Made by a program: the position numbers and the translations under genes | DNA from: Geobacter sp. UBA4074 | GTDB lineage: Bacteria; Desulfobacterota; Desulfuromonadia; Geobacterales; Pseudopelobacteraceae | Length of the DNA: 23,168 bases | NCBI GenBank assembly: GCA_002383415.1 | Contig: DFYU01000032.1 | Coordinates: forward strand, 1-23,168 | Direction: 5' to 3' | In this document: positions 6,381 to 14,435 of the stretch, piece after piece | Layout: each line of letters starts with the position of its first letter | Position numbering within the stretch: the first letter of the stretch is position 1 | Notes under the pieces: generated by a model | Database searches by the model: none | Seen by the model: the letters and a program-made list of their open reading frames with translations, nothing else | Told to the model about the DNA's origin: nothing

Positions 6381-6431
6381 TGATTGACCGGCCTGATGCT
6401 CAAGATAAAAGGGGCGCAGGCCGGTCAGTCA
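6381..6431. other. Long stem-loop between convergent genes
   Basis: TGATTGACCGGCCTG (6381-6395) and CAGGCCGGTCAGTCA (6417-6431) form 15-base arms with one G:U-type mismatch, separated by 21 bases. The right arm contains the uvrC stop codon. Neither strand has a T-run after the stem, so it is not a canonical intrinsic terminator. It could block 3' exonucleases or act as a Rho-dependent or bidirectional end structure for the two converging messages. Confidence 0.5.
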
Positions 6432-8269
6432 CGCTCTGGCGGCTCGATTGCCATACTTCCCCGTATCTGCTCCGCCAGTTCCTCGCCGATCCCCGCCACG
6501 GCGGCCAGTTGCTCCGGCGTGGCCCGCCGCACCCCTTCCAGTGATCCAAAATGGGTCAGCAACAGTCGTTCCCGGCGCGGCCCGATCCCCGGAATATCCC
6601 GCAGTGCCGAGTGCAGGGTTTCATGCTCCCGCAGGCTGCGGTGGTATTCGATGGCAAAGCGGTGAGCCTCGTCGCGGATGGCGGCCAGCAAGCGAAGTGG
6701 TGCCGAATCCTGGCGTAGTTTGACCGGGTTTCTGCGTCCCGGCAGAAAGACCCGCTCTTCACTCCGTTCCACAGTTACATCCTTGCCATCCCCCTTGACC
6801 CTGCTCTTGGCCAGGGAGACCACCTGCAGCTGCTCGCGCAGCCCCAGTTCGTCAACAATGGCCAGGGTGCTGTTCAACTGGCCGATGCCGCCATCCACCA
6901 CCACCAGATCAGGCAGTCCCCATGCCACAATCCGCTGCGGGCTGAAACGACGGCCGAAGACCTCCTTCAGCATGGCGAAGTCGTCCTGGCCGGTAACGGC
7001 CTTGATCCGGTAGCGCCGGTAGCGGGTCTTGTCCGGTGCGCCGTCCTGAAATGCCACCCCGCTGCCCACCGAATGGCGCCCCTGCAGGGTGGAGATGTCG
7101 TAGCACTCGATTCGGCGCGGCAGGGAAGACAGGCCCAGCTTGTGCTGTAATTCCTGCAAGGTCCGCTCGACACCCTGCTGTGCGGCATGTTTCTCCTGTA
7201 GCGCGGCCTGGGCGTTGCGGGCGGCCAGGTTCACCAGTTCCACCTTCTCGCCCCGCTGGGGATGCGTGAGCCGCACCTTTTTGCCTTTCATCTCCGAGAG
7301 CCATTCTTCAAGTGCGCACTGGTCGTCCAGCGACTGGGGCAGCAGCAGTTCGTCCGGGATGCTCCGTTCGGCATCATAGTAATGTTGGATGAAGGCCGAC
7401 AGCGCATCACCATTTCCAAGCTCGCCGGTGCCGTGCAGCACGCTGCTGCCGGACAGGTTGCCGCCGCGAATGAACAACAGGGCCACCGCCAACCGTTCGC
7501 CATCGCGGGCCAGGCCGAGGATGTCGCTGTCGCCGCCCTGGCTGACCACCTTCTGGCGTTCCAGGGTGGTGTCGATGGCCTGCAGCAGGTCGCGCCAGCG
7601 GGCCGCCTCTTCATAGCTCTGGGTCTCGGCCGCCGCTCTCATCCGCTGCTTGAAGCCGGCCACCAGATCTTTGCTCTTGCCTTCCAGAAACAGGATCGCC
7701 CCATCCACCAGTGAACCGTACTGCTCAGGGCTGATCAGGTGGTGGCAGGGGGCGCTGCACTGGCCGATCTGGTGGTAGAGACAGGGCCGGGCGCGGTTCA
7801 TACAGGTGGCCAGCGGGTAGTGGCGCAGCGGAAACATCCGCTGCAGCTGGCGCAGTACCTCCCGCGCCGCCGAGGCCGAGGCGTAGGGGCCAAAATAGCG
7901 GGCCCCGTCTCGGACGATCTTGCGCACCACCGTAAAACGGGGGAAGCGTTCCCGCAGGTCGATCCGCAGCGAAAAAAAGGTCTTGTCGTCTTTGAGGTTC
8001 AGGTTGTAGCGGGGCTGGTGCTGCTTGATCAGGTTGTTTTCCAGCAGCAGCGCCTCTTTTTCGGTGTCGGTGACCGTAAAGAGGATGGCGGTTACCCGCG
8101 CCATCAGGAAGCGGACCTGGGGCCGGCTATCGGTGTTGCCGAAGTAGCTGCGTACCCGTTGGCGCAGGTTGCGGGCCTTGCCGATGTACAGTATGGCGCC
8201 GTCGGCGTCGTACATTAGGTAGACGCCGGGGCTGGTCGGGAAGGAGCGTATGCTGTCGCGCAGATCCAT
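6425..8269 (-). CDS. uvrC: Excinuclease ABC subunit C
   Basis: UvrC makes both incisions in nucleotide excision repair, with UvrA and UvrB. The roughly 614-residue protein shows an N-terminal GIY-YIG nuclease (SPGVYLMYDADGAILYIGKA, about residues 11-30) and a cluster of Cys residues (CMNRARPCLYHQIGQCSAPC). A UVR domain follows (SYEEAARWRDLL), then the RNase H-like 5' nuclease (ECYDISTLQGRHSVGS, PDLVVVDGGIGQL). Tandem helix-hairpin-helix motifs end the protein (IPGIGPRRERLL, VAGIGEELAEQI). I chose ATG 8269 (MDLRDSIRSF); ATG 8278 would add three residues. Neither has a ribosome site. A TACAAT hexamer at 8282-8277 could start a leaderless message at 8269, but no good -35 box accompanies it. Confidence 0.95.
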   Translation of the reverse strand: MDLRDSIRSFPTSPGVYLMYDADGAILYIGKARNLRQRVRSYFGNTDSRPQVRFLMARVTAILFTVTDTEKEALLLENNLIKQHQPRYNLNLKDDKTFFSLRIDLRERFPRFTVVRKIVRDGARYFGPYASASAAREVLRQLQRMFPLRHYPLATCMNRARPCLYHQIGQCSAPCHHLISPEQYGSLVDGAILFLEGKSKDLVAGFKQRMRAAAETQSYEEAARWRDLLQAIDTTLERQKVVSQGGDSDILGLARDGERLAVALLFIRGGNLSGSSVLHGTGELGNGDALSAFIQHYYDAERSIPDELLLPQSLDDQCALEEWLSEMKGKKVRLTHPQRGEKVELVNLAARNAQAALQEKHAAQQGVERTLQELQHKLGLSSLPRRIECYDISTLQGRHSVGSGVAFQDGAPDKTRYRRYRIKAVTGQDDFAMLKEVFGRRFSPQRIVAWGLPDLVVVDGGIGQLNSTLAIVDELGLREQLQVVSLAKSRVKGDGKDVTVERSEERVFLPGRRNPVKLRQDSAPLRLLAAIRDEAHRFAIEYHRSLREHETLHSALRDIPGIGPRRERLLLTHFGSLEGVRRATPEQLAAVAGIGEELAEQIRGSMAIEPPERD

Positions 8270-8373
8270 GGGCTGCATTGTAGTCGGCCGCGCGCCAAAA
8301 GAAAAGAGGCTGATCAGTGCCGCTAGGTTGGTCGGGCAGAGCACGGTGCGGCGTGAAATCGAGCTTTCCGCGG

Positions 8374-8403
8374 TTGACAAGGGGTTGCGAAAGGTGCTAT
8401 GGA
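8374..8403 (+). promoter_or_regulatory. Candidate promoter of the TPR/Ig-like protein gene
   Basis: A consensus TTGACA (8374-8379) is followed after 18 bases by TATGGA (8398-8403). It lies about 70 bases upstream of the GTG start, in the uvrC divergent gap. The -35 is perfect and the -10 is weak. Confidence 0.4.
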
Positions 8404-8474
8404 TTACGCATTTTATGTCAGTGTTTCTTGGCAGTTATCAACGTTGCCCCATCAATTGGGGAAAGGGTGCTCCC

Positions 8475-10982
8475 GTGAAGATGCCTAAGACCCGTCGCCG
8501 CTTGGCGACAATCGTCGCTGGACTGGCCTGTGTCGTCCTGTTTGCCGCACCGCTGGTAGTAGCCCAGGAAAGTGGGGATTCCCAGACCTTCCTGACTGGT
8601 TTCAATGCCTACCAGCAGAAGGACTACCCGACAGCCGTCAATCGTCTCAGCGAGGTGTTGCAGAAGCATCCCGAGACACCGCTGCGGGACATGACGCTGT
8701 TCTGGTTGGCCCGGGCCCACTACAAGGCTGGCAACAACCAGGATGCGGCCCGCTACATGGCGCAGTTCACCCGCGAATATCCCGACAATCCCCTTAAAAA
8801 CACCGTTGAAGATGAGTTGCTGACCCTGGCCAGCCGGTATGAGGCCAGCGGCCAGGCGGCTGCCGTCGCCAAGGCTGAAGCCGAGGCCAGCCGACAGGCT
8901 GAGGCGCAACGTCTGGCCCAAGAGCAGGCTGCCCGCGAGGCGGCCGACAGGGCTGAAAAGGCCCGTATCCTCAAGCTCAAGGCTGAGGAGGAGCGGCTGG
9001 CCCGCGAGAAGGCTGAAGCTGAACGGGTTGCACAACTGAAACTCGAGGAAGAGCGCACGGCGAAGGAGTCAGCCGAACAGCAGCGTCTGGCCCGCGAGAA
9101 GGCGGAAGCCGAGCGTGTTGCTCAGTTGAAGCTCGAAGAGGAGCGCAAGGCCAAGGTGGCGGCTGAACAGCAACGTCTGGCGGCAGCCAAGGCCGAGACA
9201 GAGCGGTTGGCCCGTGAAAAAGCGGAGACCGAGCGTCTGGCCAAGCTGAAGCTGGAAGAGGAACGCAAGGTCAAGGAAACGGCAGAGCAGGCCAAAAAGC
9301 TGGCCGCTCAGAAGGCTGCGGAGGAGCAAAAGGCTGCCCAGAAGGCGGCTGCCGCTGCTGCAGAGCAACGTGCCTTGCGCGAGAAGGCGATCAGCGAATA
9401 CCAGCGCATCCTTGCTCAGTTTCCCGGCACGCCGGCGGCTAAAACTGCCGCTGCGCGCCTTAGCCAGCTTGGCGTCGCGGTGTCTGTACCTGCCGCTGCA
9501 AAGGCTGATCTGAAGACTACGACCGACAACGCCCAGGTGCTGTCGCTGGAAGTGGCCCAGTATGCCGCTTTTGAGTTTGGGGTGCAGCCGCAGCGCCAGC
9601 CGGCGGAAGTATCCCGCGTGGTTGCCATCCCCGTTGAGGTGCTGAACCGCGGCAATGGCAGTGACAGTTTCTATCTGGCCTCCGGTTTCCCGGCAGAGTT
9701 CGGCGCCCGTTTTGTCGCTGCTGCCGCCCCTGACCAGGCCATTAATCAGACGCCGCCACTGGCGCCGGGCGAGCGTTTTAATGGTCTGTTGCAGCTTACC
9801 GTTCCGGCCGACACCATCGACGGCCTGCGGATCACCTATCCGGTCAAGGCTGCGTCGCGATTCAATGCTGAAACATCACAGAGCCGTGAGCTTTCGCTGG
9901 TCGCATCGGCACCGCTGCTGCGGGCCATGATCAAGCCGGCAACGACCCAGGCTGCACCCGGTGAGCGGATTCAGTACCGGATAACGGTCTTGAACGTCGG
10001 CTCCATGGCGGCCCGAGAGGTCAGTCTGCGACTGAACTTCCCGACCCAGTATGAGCCAGCCGAGTTTGCCGGTTTCCGTCAGGAGATGCAGGCGGTGCTG
10101 GTGCAGGATGGGCTGGCCTTGAAATCAGGCGAGAGTCGTGAGTTTGTGGTCAGCTTCAAGCTGCGTGATGAGGCCCTGGCCCGCGAAGAACTGGTGGTGC
10201 GGGCCGATCTGGTCAATGCACCTCTCAAGGCAGTCAGCACCTTCCACGCCGCTGCCGTTTATGTGCAGCCGGTCAGTGCTGTGGCCGTACGGATGGCCAG
10301 CAGCCGGGTGGTGCTGATCCCTGGCCAGACCATCACGCTGCCGGCTACCGTGGTCAACAACGGCAATCAGCGGGAACGTTTCAGCCTGGTGGCCAGTGTG
10401 CCGCCCTCCCAAAAGGTAACCGTCTACCATGACCAGAATCGTGATGGCCTGCGGCAGCCCAACGAGCCGGAAGTGGATGCCATTGGGCCGTTGGGGCCCA
10501 AGGAGGAGGCCGCTCTGGTGCTGGAGGTGGCGACCGACCGCTCGGCCCAGGACGGTACGGAATCCGGCGTATCTCTGAGCGTTGCTGCGGAATCGGGCCA
10601 GGGCAAGGTAGTGGTTGCCGATGCCCGACTGGGCTTCTCCCGGCCGGTGGTACAGCTGGCTCTTAAAGGCCGTGGTGGTCTGCTGGTGCCAGGCGAGCTG
10701 CTGACTGTGGATTTGGTGGTGCACAACCAAGGCTCGAACCTGGCGAAGGGTGTCGTGCTGCAGGCTGCTTGGCCTGAGCAGCTGGAGTTGGTGGCAGCTG
10801 AACCGGCAGCCGAACAGAAAGCTGCCGGCCACGGCCGCACCTGGCGGTTGAATGAGCTGGGGGCCGGTGAGAAGCGGGTCGTCAAGGCCTCCTTCCGGGT
10901 TAAGGCGGGCACCGGTGTTGGCACCGGCATCCAGGTCAAGAGCGAGCTCTCCTACAACGACCAACTGGGGAACAGGTACTGA
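8475..10982 (+). CDS. Large secreted TPR / coiled-coil / Ig-like-repeat protein
   Basis: The product has 835 residues. It has a Sec signal peptide (basic KTRRR, hydrophobic 12-28, likely cut after PLVVA at 30), then a YbgF-like TPR pair (about 38-108). A long Ala/Glu/Lys/Arg coiled coil (about 125-305), similar to the TolA stalk, contains a 30-residue tandem repeat. A short TPR-like piece follows (SEYQRILAQFPGTPAAK), then about four beta-sandwich domains (355-835) of DUF11/NEW3 type, each with an N-G-N or N-x-G turn (VLNRGNGSDSF, VLNVGSM, VVNNGNQRERF, VHNQGSN). One holds a possible Ca-binding loop, DQNRDGLRQPNE. I chose GTG 8475 (AAAGGG 8 bases upstream); ATG 8481 is possible. It ends 1 base before the LysM gene. 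The role is unknown, probably an envelope scaffold. Confidence 0.85.
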   Translation: MKMPKTRRRLATIVAGLACVVLFAAPLVVAQESGDSQTFLTGFNAYQQKDYPTAVNRLSEVLQKHPETPLRDMTLFWLARAHYKAGNNQDAARYMAQFTREYPDNPLKNTVEDELLTLASRYEASGQAAAVAKAEAEASRQAEAQRLAQEQAAREAADRAEKARILKLKAEEERLAREKAEAERVAQLKLEEERTAKESAEQQRLAREKAEAERVAQLKLEEERKAKVAAEQQRLAAAKAETERLAREKAETERLAKLKLEEERKVKETAEQAKKLAAQKAAEEQKAAQKAAAAAAEQRALREKAISEYQRILAQFPGTPAAKTAAARLSQLGVAVSVPAAAKADLKTTTDNAQVLSLEVAQYAAFEFGVQPQRQPAEVSRVVAIPVEVLNRGNGSDSFYLASGFPAEFGARFVAAAAPDQAINQTPPLAPGERFNGLLQLTVPADTIDGLRITYPVKAASRFNAETSQSRELSLVASAPLLRAMIKPATTQAAPGERIQYRITVLNVGSMAAREVSLRLNFPTQYEPAEFAGFRQEMQAVLVQDGLALKSGESREFVVSFKLRDEALAREELVVRADLVNAPLKAVSTFHAAAVYVQPVSAVAVRMASSRVVLIPGQTITLPATVVNNGNQRERFSLVASVPPSQKVTVYHDQNRDGLRQPNEPEVDAIGPLGPKEEAALVLEVATDRSAQDGTESGVSLSVAAESGQGKVVVADARLGFSRPVVQLALKGRGGLLVPGELLTVDLVVHNQGSNLAKGVVLQAAWPEQLELVAAEPAAEQKAAGHGRTWRLNELGAGEKRVVKASFRVKAGTGVGTGIQVKSELSYNDQLGNRY
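8994..9293 (+). repeat. In-frame 90-bp tandem repeat coding the coiled coil
   Basis: Two 90-bp units (8994-9083 and 9084-9173) encode nearly identical 30-residue blocks beginning RLAREKAEAERVAQLKLEEE. A third unit (9174-9293) carries a 30-bp internal duplication and encodes 40 residues. All copies keep the frame, so unit number could vary between strains and change the stalk length. Confidence 0.75.
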
Positions 10983-10983
10983 T

Positions 10984-11541
10984 ATGCGTTTTCTGATTGG
11001 CGCCCTGGCGCCGCTGTCGCTGTTGTTGACAACCCCGGTCTGGGGCCAGGACTATCTCTATCAACCCCGCCCACTGGCACAGGATGAGCGGCCTGCCGCT
11101 GATGCAGGGCTGCTGGTCCGGGAGGTGCAGGTCAAAAAGGGCGATACCCTCTCCCATATCTCCAAACGTTTTTCCGGTCGCGGCGCCTACTATCCCCAGA
11201 TTTTGCTGTTCAACCGGATCAAGAATCCCCATCTGATTTACCCCGGTGATCTGTTGCGGGTGCCGGTCACCAGTCACCGTACAGCCCAGCAGCAAGCCAA
11301 GCCTGCAGCAGGTAGCGCAATGGTCACGCCTGCAGTAAAGCCACAGCGGCCTGCCGAAAAGGCACCGCAAACCGGCGAGCAGACGGATTTCAATCGAGCC
11401 CTGGGTGCATTCAAGCTCGGGGACTGCAACGAGGCAGTGAAGCTGTTTGATCGGTTTATTGCTATCTACCCCCAGTCGCCGTTGCTGCCGGAGGCCACCC
11501 TCAATCGGGCCGAGTGCTACCTCAAGCAGTCAGCCAACTAG
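10984..11541 (+). CDS. Secreted LysM-domain protein with C-terminal TPR
   Basis: The 185-residue protein has a signal peptide (hydrophobic 3-18, cut near VWGQ). One LysM peptidoglycan-binding domain follows (about 47-95, VQVKKGDTLSHISKRFSG to IYPGDLLRVPV). A Pro/Ala/Gln-rich linker leads to a YbgF-like TPR segment (about 135-182, FNRALGAFKLGDCNEAVKLFDRF to PEATLNRAECYL). The ATG is 1 base after the stop of the large TPR/Ig-like gene, with GGGGAACAGG upstream, so the two are co-transcribed and probably coupled. Both proteins carry similar TPR units, which suggests they bind a common partner or each other, with LysM tethering the complex to the cell wall. The interaction is inferred. Confidence 0.85.
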   Translation: MRFLIGALAPLSLLLTTPVWGQDYLYQPRPLAQDERPAADAGLLVREVQVKKGDTLSHISKRFSGRGAYYPQILLFNRIKNPHLIYPGDLLRVPVTSHRTAQQQAKPAAGSAMVTPAVKPQRPAEKAPQTGEQTDFNRALGAFKLGDCNEAVKLFDRFIAIYPQSPLLPEATLNRAECYLKQSAN

Positions 11542-11570
11542 GCCGGCGCGTTAGCTTAAGCTGAAAAAAA

Positions 11571-11597
11571 GGGCGTCCCCGGCGGGACGCCCTTTTT
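11571..11597. terminator. Bidirectional intrinsic terminator
   Basis: GGGCGTCCC (11571-11579) and GGGACGCCC (11584-11592) form a perfect 9-bp stem with a 4-base loop. TTTTT follows and AAAAAAA precedes, so it can end both the LysM operon and the converging minus-strand gene. Confidence 0.9.
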
Positions 11598-11619
11598 GTG
11601 TTGGATCTGGCCAGCTTAC

Positions 11620-12897
11620 TCAGGGCCAGGTGATCACAATTCCCCGCAGGCGGCCGCCTTGGGCATCGTGGTACTGGACCAGCTCGAGGCCGCCCGCTGT
11701 GCCGCGTCGAATCTCATAGCCTTCCTTGATCTCGGATGAGCTGGGGTGCATGGTGGCTACCCCGGCCAGTTCCTTGAGGATGCTGTTGTAAAAGGCATCC
11801 TGCATGCCGGCCCCACTGCGGTCGATCACCTGCAGCGCCTTGATGGCGCCGTCCTGTTCGCGGAAGAGACGAAATTCGTTGGCCTGGCCGTGGTAGCTTT
11901 CCCATCCCGGATTGTCTTTGCCGTAGGCGGGATCAATGCTGTCGGCCGGGATAAAGGAAGGCAGCGATTTTGGGCGCACGAGGCCGTGGGACGGCAGCCG
12001 GCCCTGTTCGCCGGCAGCGGATGGCGTCGGCAGAATGCCTGAGCTGAGCGGAGCCTGAGCTGAGGGGGCATCGGGCAGGCTGACCTGCTGGGGCGAGCGC
12101 GGTCGTTGTTGAACCAGGGTGATGATCACCACCAGCACCACAGTGCCAACCACCAGCCAGAAACCGGTGCGCCGCACGAGCGACGGCACGGAGGGGCGCT
12201 GGTCGTCGGTCAGGACAAGGGACTCGGGGGGCAGCTGATCGATGGGAACCGTGTCATCCAGTTCGGCAAGTGCCGCCGATCGTGGCTGTACCTCCTCAGC
12301 CGTGCTTTCCAGGTGCTGGCTGAAGGCCGAGATGATCGACAGGTTTGGCCGCCGCGGACGATCATAGGTCAACGGCTCCGCAGCTATTGTCAGCGTAGCC
12401 GGCGTCAGGTTATCCGCTGGTGCTGCCGGTGTCGGGCTGAACTGTACGGTGTCAGCCGTCGATTCCGGCGTTACTTCAAGGTCGGATGTGGGGGGCAGTT
12501 CAAGAATAGAGCTGACCTGAGACGTTGCTGAACGTGCCGGCATGGCCGGCTGGTTAAGTAACTGCTCAATGGTTGATTCAAGCTGCTCGTCGCTTAAGGC
12601 CGGATCGAGGATCGTCTCAAAGCGGGCGGAGAGTTCAACATCAAGGCTCTCGGAGGGTGAGATCAGGGCAAAACGGGCTTTCCGCCGGTTCAGGCGTGAT
12701 TTAAGATGCTTGTGCAGGATGTCGGCTGACAGGCCGGACAGGTGGTTCTGGATGATGATCAGATCAGGCCCGTGCTGTTCCAAGGCCTCGATGCCACGGT
12801 GGATCTCGCTTACCACCACCAGATCATCCCGTTCGACGGCAATCCGCTCAAACAGCGCGCTGATGCGGGGTATGTCGGTGATTACCAGCGTGGCCAT
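11620..12897 (-). CDS. Single-pass membrane protein with degenerate receiver-like N-terminal domain
   Basis: I do not recognise a named family for this 425-residue protein. Residues 1-115 look like a response-regulator receiver fold (MATLVITDIP, then PDLIIIQNHLSGLSAD). The usual phospho-acceptor Asp is replaced by Gln50, so it should not be phosphorylated in the normal way. A Pro/Thr/Glu/Ser-rich linker (about 116-240) leads to one membrane segment (about 246-262, FWLVVGTVVLVVIITLV). A second linker and a conserved-looking C-terminal domain follow (about 325-425, NPGWESYHGQANEFRLFREQ to GIVITWP). The expected topology puts the receiver in the cytoplasm and the C-terminal domain in the periplasm. 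GGGAG precedes ATG 12897, and a good promoter lies upstream. Confidence 0.8.
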   Translation of the reverse strand: MATLVITDIPRISALFERIAVERDDLVVVSEIHRGIEALEQHGPDLIIIQNHLSGLSADILHKHLKSRLNRRKARFALISPSESLDVELSARFETILDPALSDEQLESTIEQLLNQPAMPARSATSQVSSILELPPTSDLEVTPESTADTVQFSPTPAAPADNLTPATLTIAAEPLTYDRPRRPNLSIISAFSQHLESTAEEVQPRSAALAELDDTVPIDQLPPESLVLTDDQRPSVPSLVRRTGFWLVVGTVVLVVIITLVQQRPRSPQQVSLPDAPSAQAPLSSGILPTPSAAGEQGRLPSHGLVRPKSLPSFIPADSIDPAYGKDNPGWESYHGQANEFRLFREQDGAIKALQVIDRSGAGMQDAFYNSILKELAGVATMHPSSSEIKEGYEIRRGTAGGLELVQYHDAQGGRLRGIVITWP

Positions 12898-12923
12898 GGC
12901 GACTCCCGAAAAAATAAAGGTGT

Positions 12924-12952
12924 ATTGTACGGTAAGGCAGATCATCAGGCAA
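12924..12952 (-). promoter_or_regulatory. Promoter of the receiver-like membrane protein gene
   Basis: On the minus strand TTGCCT (12952-12947), 17 bases and TACAAT (12929-12924) form a good sigma-70 promoter. The predicted start is near 12917, leaving a leader of about 20 bases that includes the GGGAG site. An inverted repeat, AGGGAA (12954-12959) and TTCCCT (12971-12976), lies just upstream. Confidence 0.5.
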
Positions 12953-13034
12953 CAGGGAATATCCGGCTGTTTCCCTTGCGTTTGCGGCGTTGAATCGGGT
13001 AATCTCACAACACTTACGGAATGAGGTGCAGTGT

Positions 13035-14435
13035 ATGCTGTCAGCCACGATTATCGAGCAGTTACGGGCCATTGTGGGCCCTGAAAATGTTGCCACCGAG
13101 CGGCAGGATCTGATCTGCTACGGCTATGACGCCACCCAGATGGAGTTTCTGCCCTCGGCAGTCGTACATCCGGCCAATCCGCAAGAGGTAGCGGCGGTGC
13201 TCAAGCTGGCCAACCGGGAGCGGTTTCCGGTCTTTCCGCGGGGGGCCGGTAGCGGCTTCACCGGCGGCGCGCTGCCCAAGGCTGGCGGCGTGGTGCTGGT
13301 CACCACCCGCATGAATCGGATCTTGCGGATCGACACCGAAAACCTGATCGCCGAGGTGGAACCGGGGGTGGTGACCGAGACCTTCCAACTGGCCGTTGAA
13401 AAGCTTGGTCTGTTCTATCCGCCCGATCCGGCCTCGCTCAAGTTCTCCACCCTGGGGGGTAACGTGGCCGAGAACGCTGGCGGACCCCGCTGCGTCAAAT
13501 ATGGCGTCACCCGCGATTTCGTGATGGGACTGGAGGTGGTGCTGCCCAGTGGCGAGATCATCCGTACCGGTACCGAGACCTACAAGGCGGTGGTGGGCTA
13601 TGACCTGACCAAGCTGTTGTGCGGCAGTGAAGGCACCCTGGGGGTGATCACCAAGATCATCTTCAAGCTGTTGCCGCTGCCGGAGGCCAAGAAGACCATG
13701 CTGACCATCTTCGATTCGATCGATGGCGCAGCCAAGGCGGTTTCCACCATCATCGGCGCCAAGATCATCCCCACTACGCTTGAGTTTATGGACTACGCCA
13801 CCCTGCAGTGCGTGGAGCGCCGTTTCAACCTGGGGATTCCGGCCGAGGGGCGTGCCGTTTTGCTGATTGAGGTGGATGGCGACCGGGATCTGATTGAGAA
13901 ACAGGCCGCCCGTATCCAGGAGCTGATCGCGCCGTTGGGGCTGGTGCAATGCAAGGTTGCCAAGGACGATGCCGAATCGGAGGCGTTGTGGAAGGTGCGT
14001 CGGCTGGTGTCGCCGTCGCTGCGTGACGTGAACCCCAACAAGTTCAATGAGGATATCGTGGTGCCACGCAGCAAGGTGCCGGAGGTGATCCGCCGCATCG
14101 AGCAGATTCAGCAGAAGTACGAGATCCCGATCGTCAACTTCGGTCATGCCGGCGACGGCAATATCCATGTCAACGTGATGATCGACAAGGAGGTGCCTGG
14201 ACAGGAGGAGAAGGCCCACCAGGCGATCAAGGAGGTCTTTCAGGCAGCGCTGGACCTGAACGGCACCATGTCCGGCGAGCATGGTGTGGGTCTGGCTAAA
14301 CAGCCTTTTATCGAGCTGGAGCTGTCGCCGGCGCAGATCGCCACGATGCAGGCCATCAAGCTGGCGCTGGACCCGAACAATATCCTTAACCCCGGCAAGA
14401 TCTTCCCCTGGAAGGAGTTCTCGGATGCAGCATGA
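13035..14435 (+). CDS. glcD: FAD-linked oxidase, GlcD/D-lactate dehydrogenase family
   Basis: The 466-residue flavoprotein has the vanillyl-alcohol-oxidase FAD fold (about 40-215, FPRGAGSGFTGGALP, PPDPASLKFSTLGGNVAENAGG) and the FAD-oxidase C-terminal domain (about 220-455). The latter carries IVNFGHAGDGNIHVN and MSGEHGVGLAK. These proteins oxidise D-2-hydroxyacids such as glycolate or D-lactate and pass electrons to a partner iron-sulfur protein (GlcF-like). No such partner is encoded in this window, so the substrate and acceptor are open. GAGGTG lies 7 bases before ATG 13035. It heads a tight operon and overlaps the next gene by 11 bases. Confidence 0.92.
   Translation: MLSATIIEQLRAIVGPENVATERQDLICYGYDATQMEFLPSAVVHPANPQEVAAVLKLANRERFPVFPRGAGSGFTGGALPKAGGVVLVTTRMNRILRIDTENLIAEVEPGVVTETFQLAVEKLGLFYPPDPASLKFSTLGGNVAENAGGPRCVKYGVTRDFVMGLEVVLPSGEIIRTGTETYKAVVGYDLTKLLCGSEGTLGVITKIIFKLLPLPEAKKTMLTIFDSIDGAAKAVSTIIGAKIIPTTLEFMDYATLQCVERRFNLGIPAEGRAVLLIEVDGDRDLIEKQAARIQELIAPLGLVQCKVAKDDAESEALWKVRRLVSPSLRDVNPNKFNEDIVVPRSKVPEVIRRIEQIQQKYEIPIVNFGHAGDGNIHVNVMIDKEVPGQEEKAHQAIKEVFQAALDLNGTMSGEHGVGLAKQPFIELELSPAQIATMQAIKLALDPNNILNPGKIFPWKEFSDAA

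Noticed and set aside
8250..8474. 75-codon upstream extension of the large TPR/Ig-like protein
   Set aside because: It would overlap the uvrC start and promoter region and bury the signal peptide. The GTG at 8475 has a ribosome site directly ahead of the signal sequence.
8994..9293. Repeat block as a possible CRISPR or satellite
   Set aside because: The units are contiguous, in frame and code for a coiled coil. There are no spacers.
10125..10964. 279-codon frame antisense to the Ig-like region
   Set aside because: It has no ribosome site and no domain, and the sense strand encodes regular beta-domain repeats with the expected codon bias.
12898..13008. N-terminal extension of the receiver-like membrane protein
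   Set aside because: It crosses the TTGCCT-17-TACAAT promoter, while ATG 12897 has a GGGAG site and a natural start of the fold.
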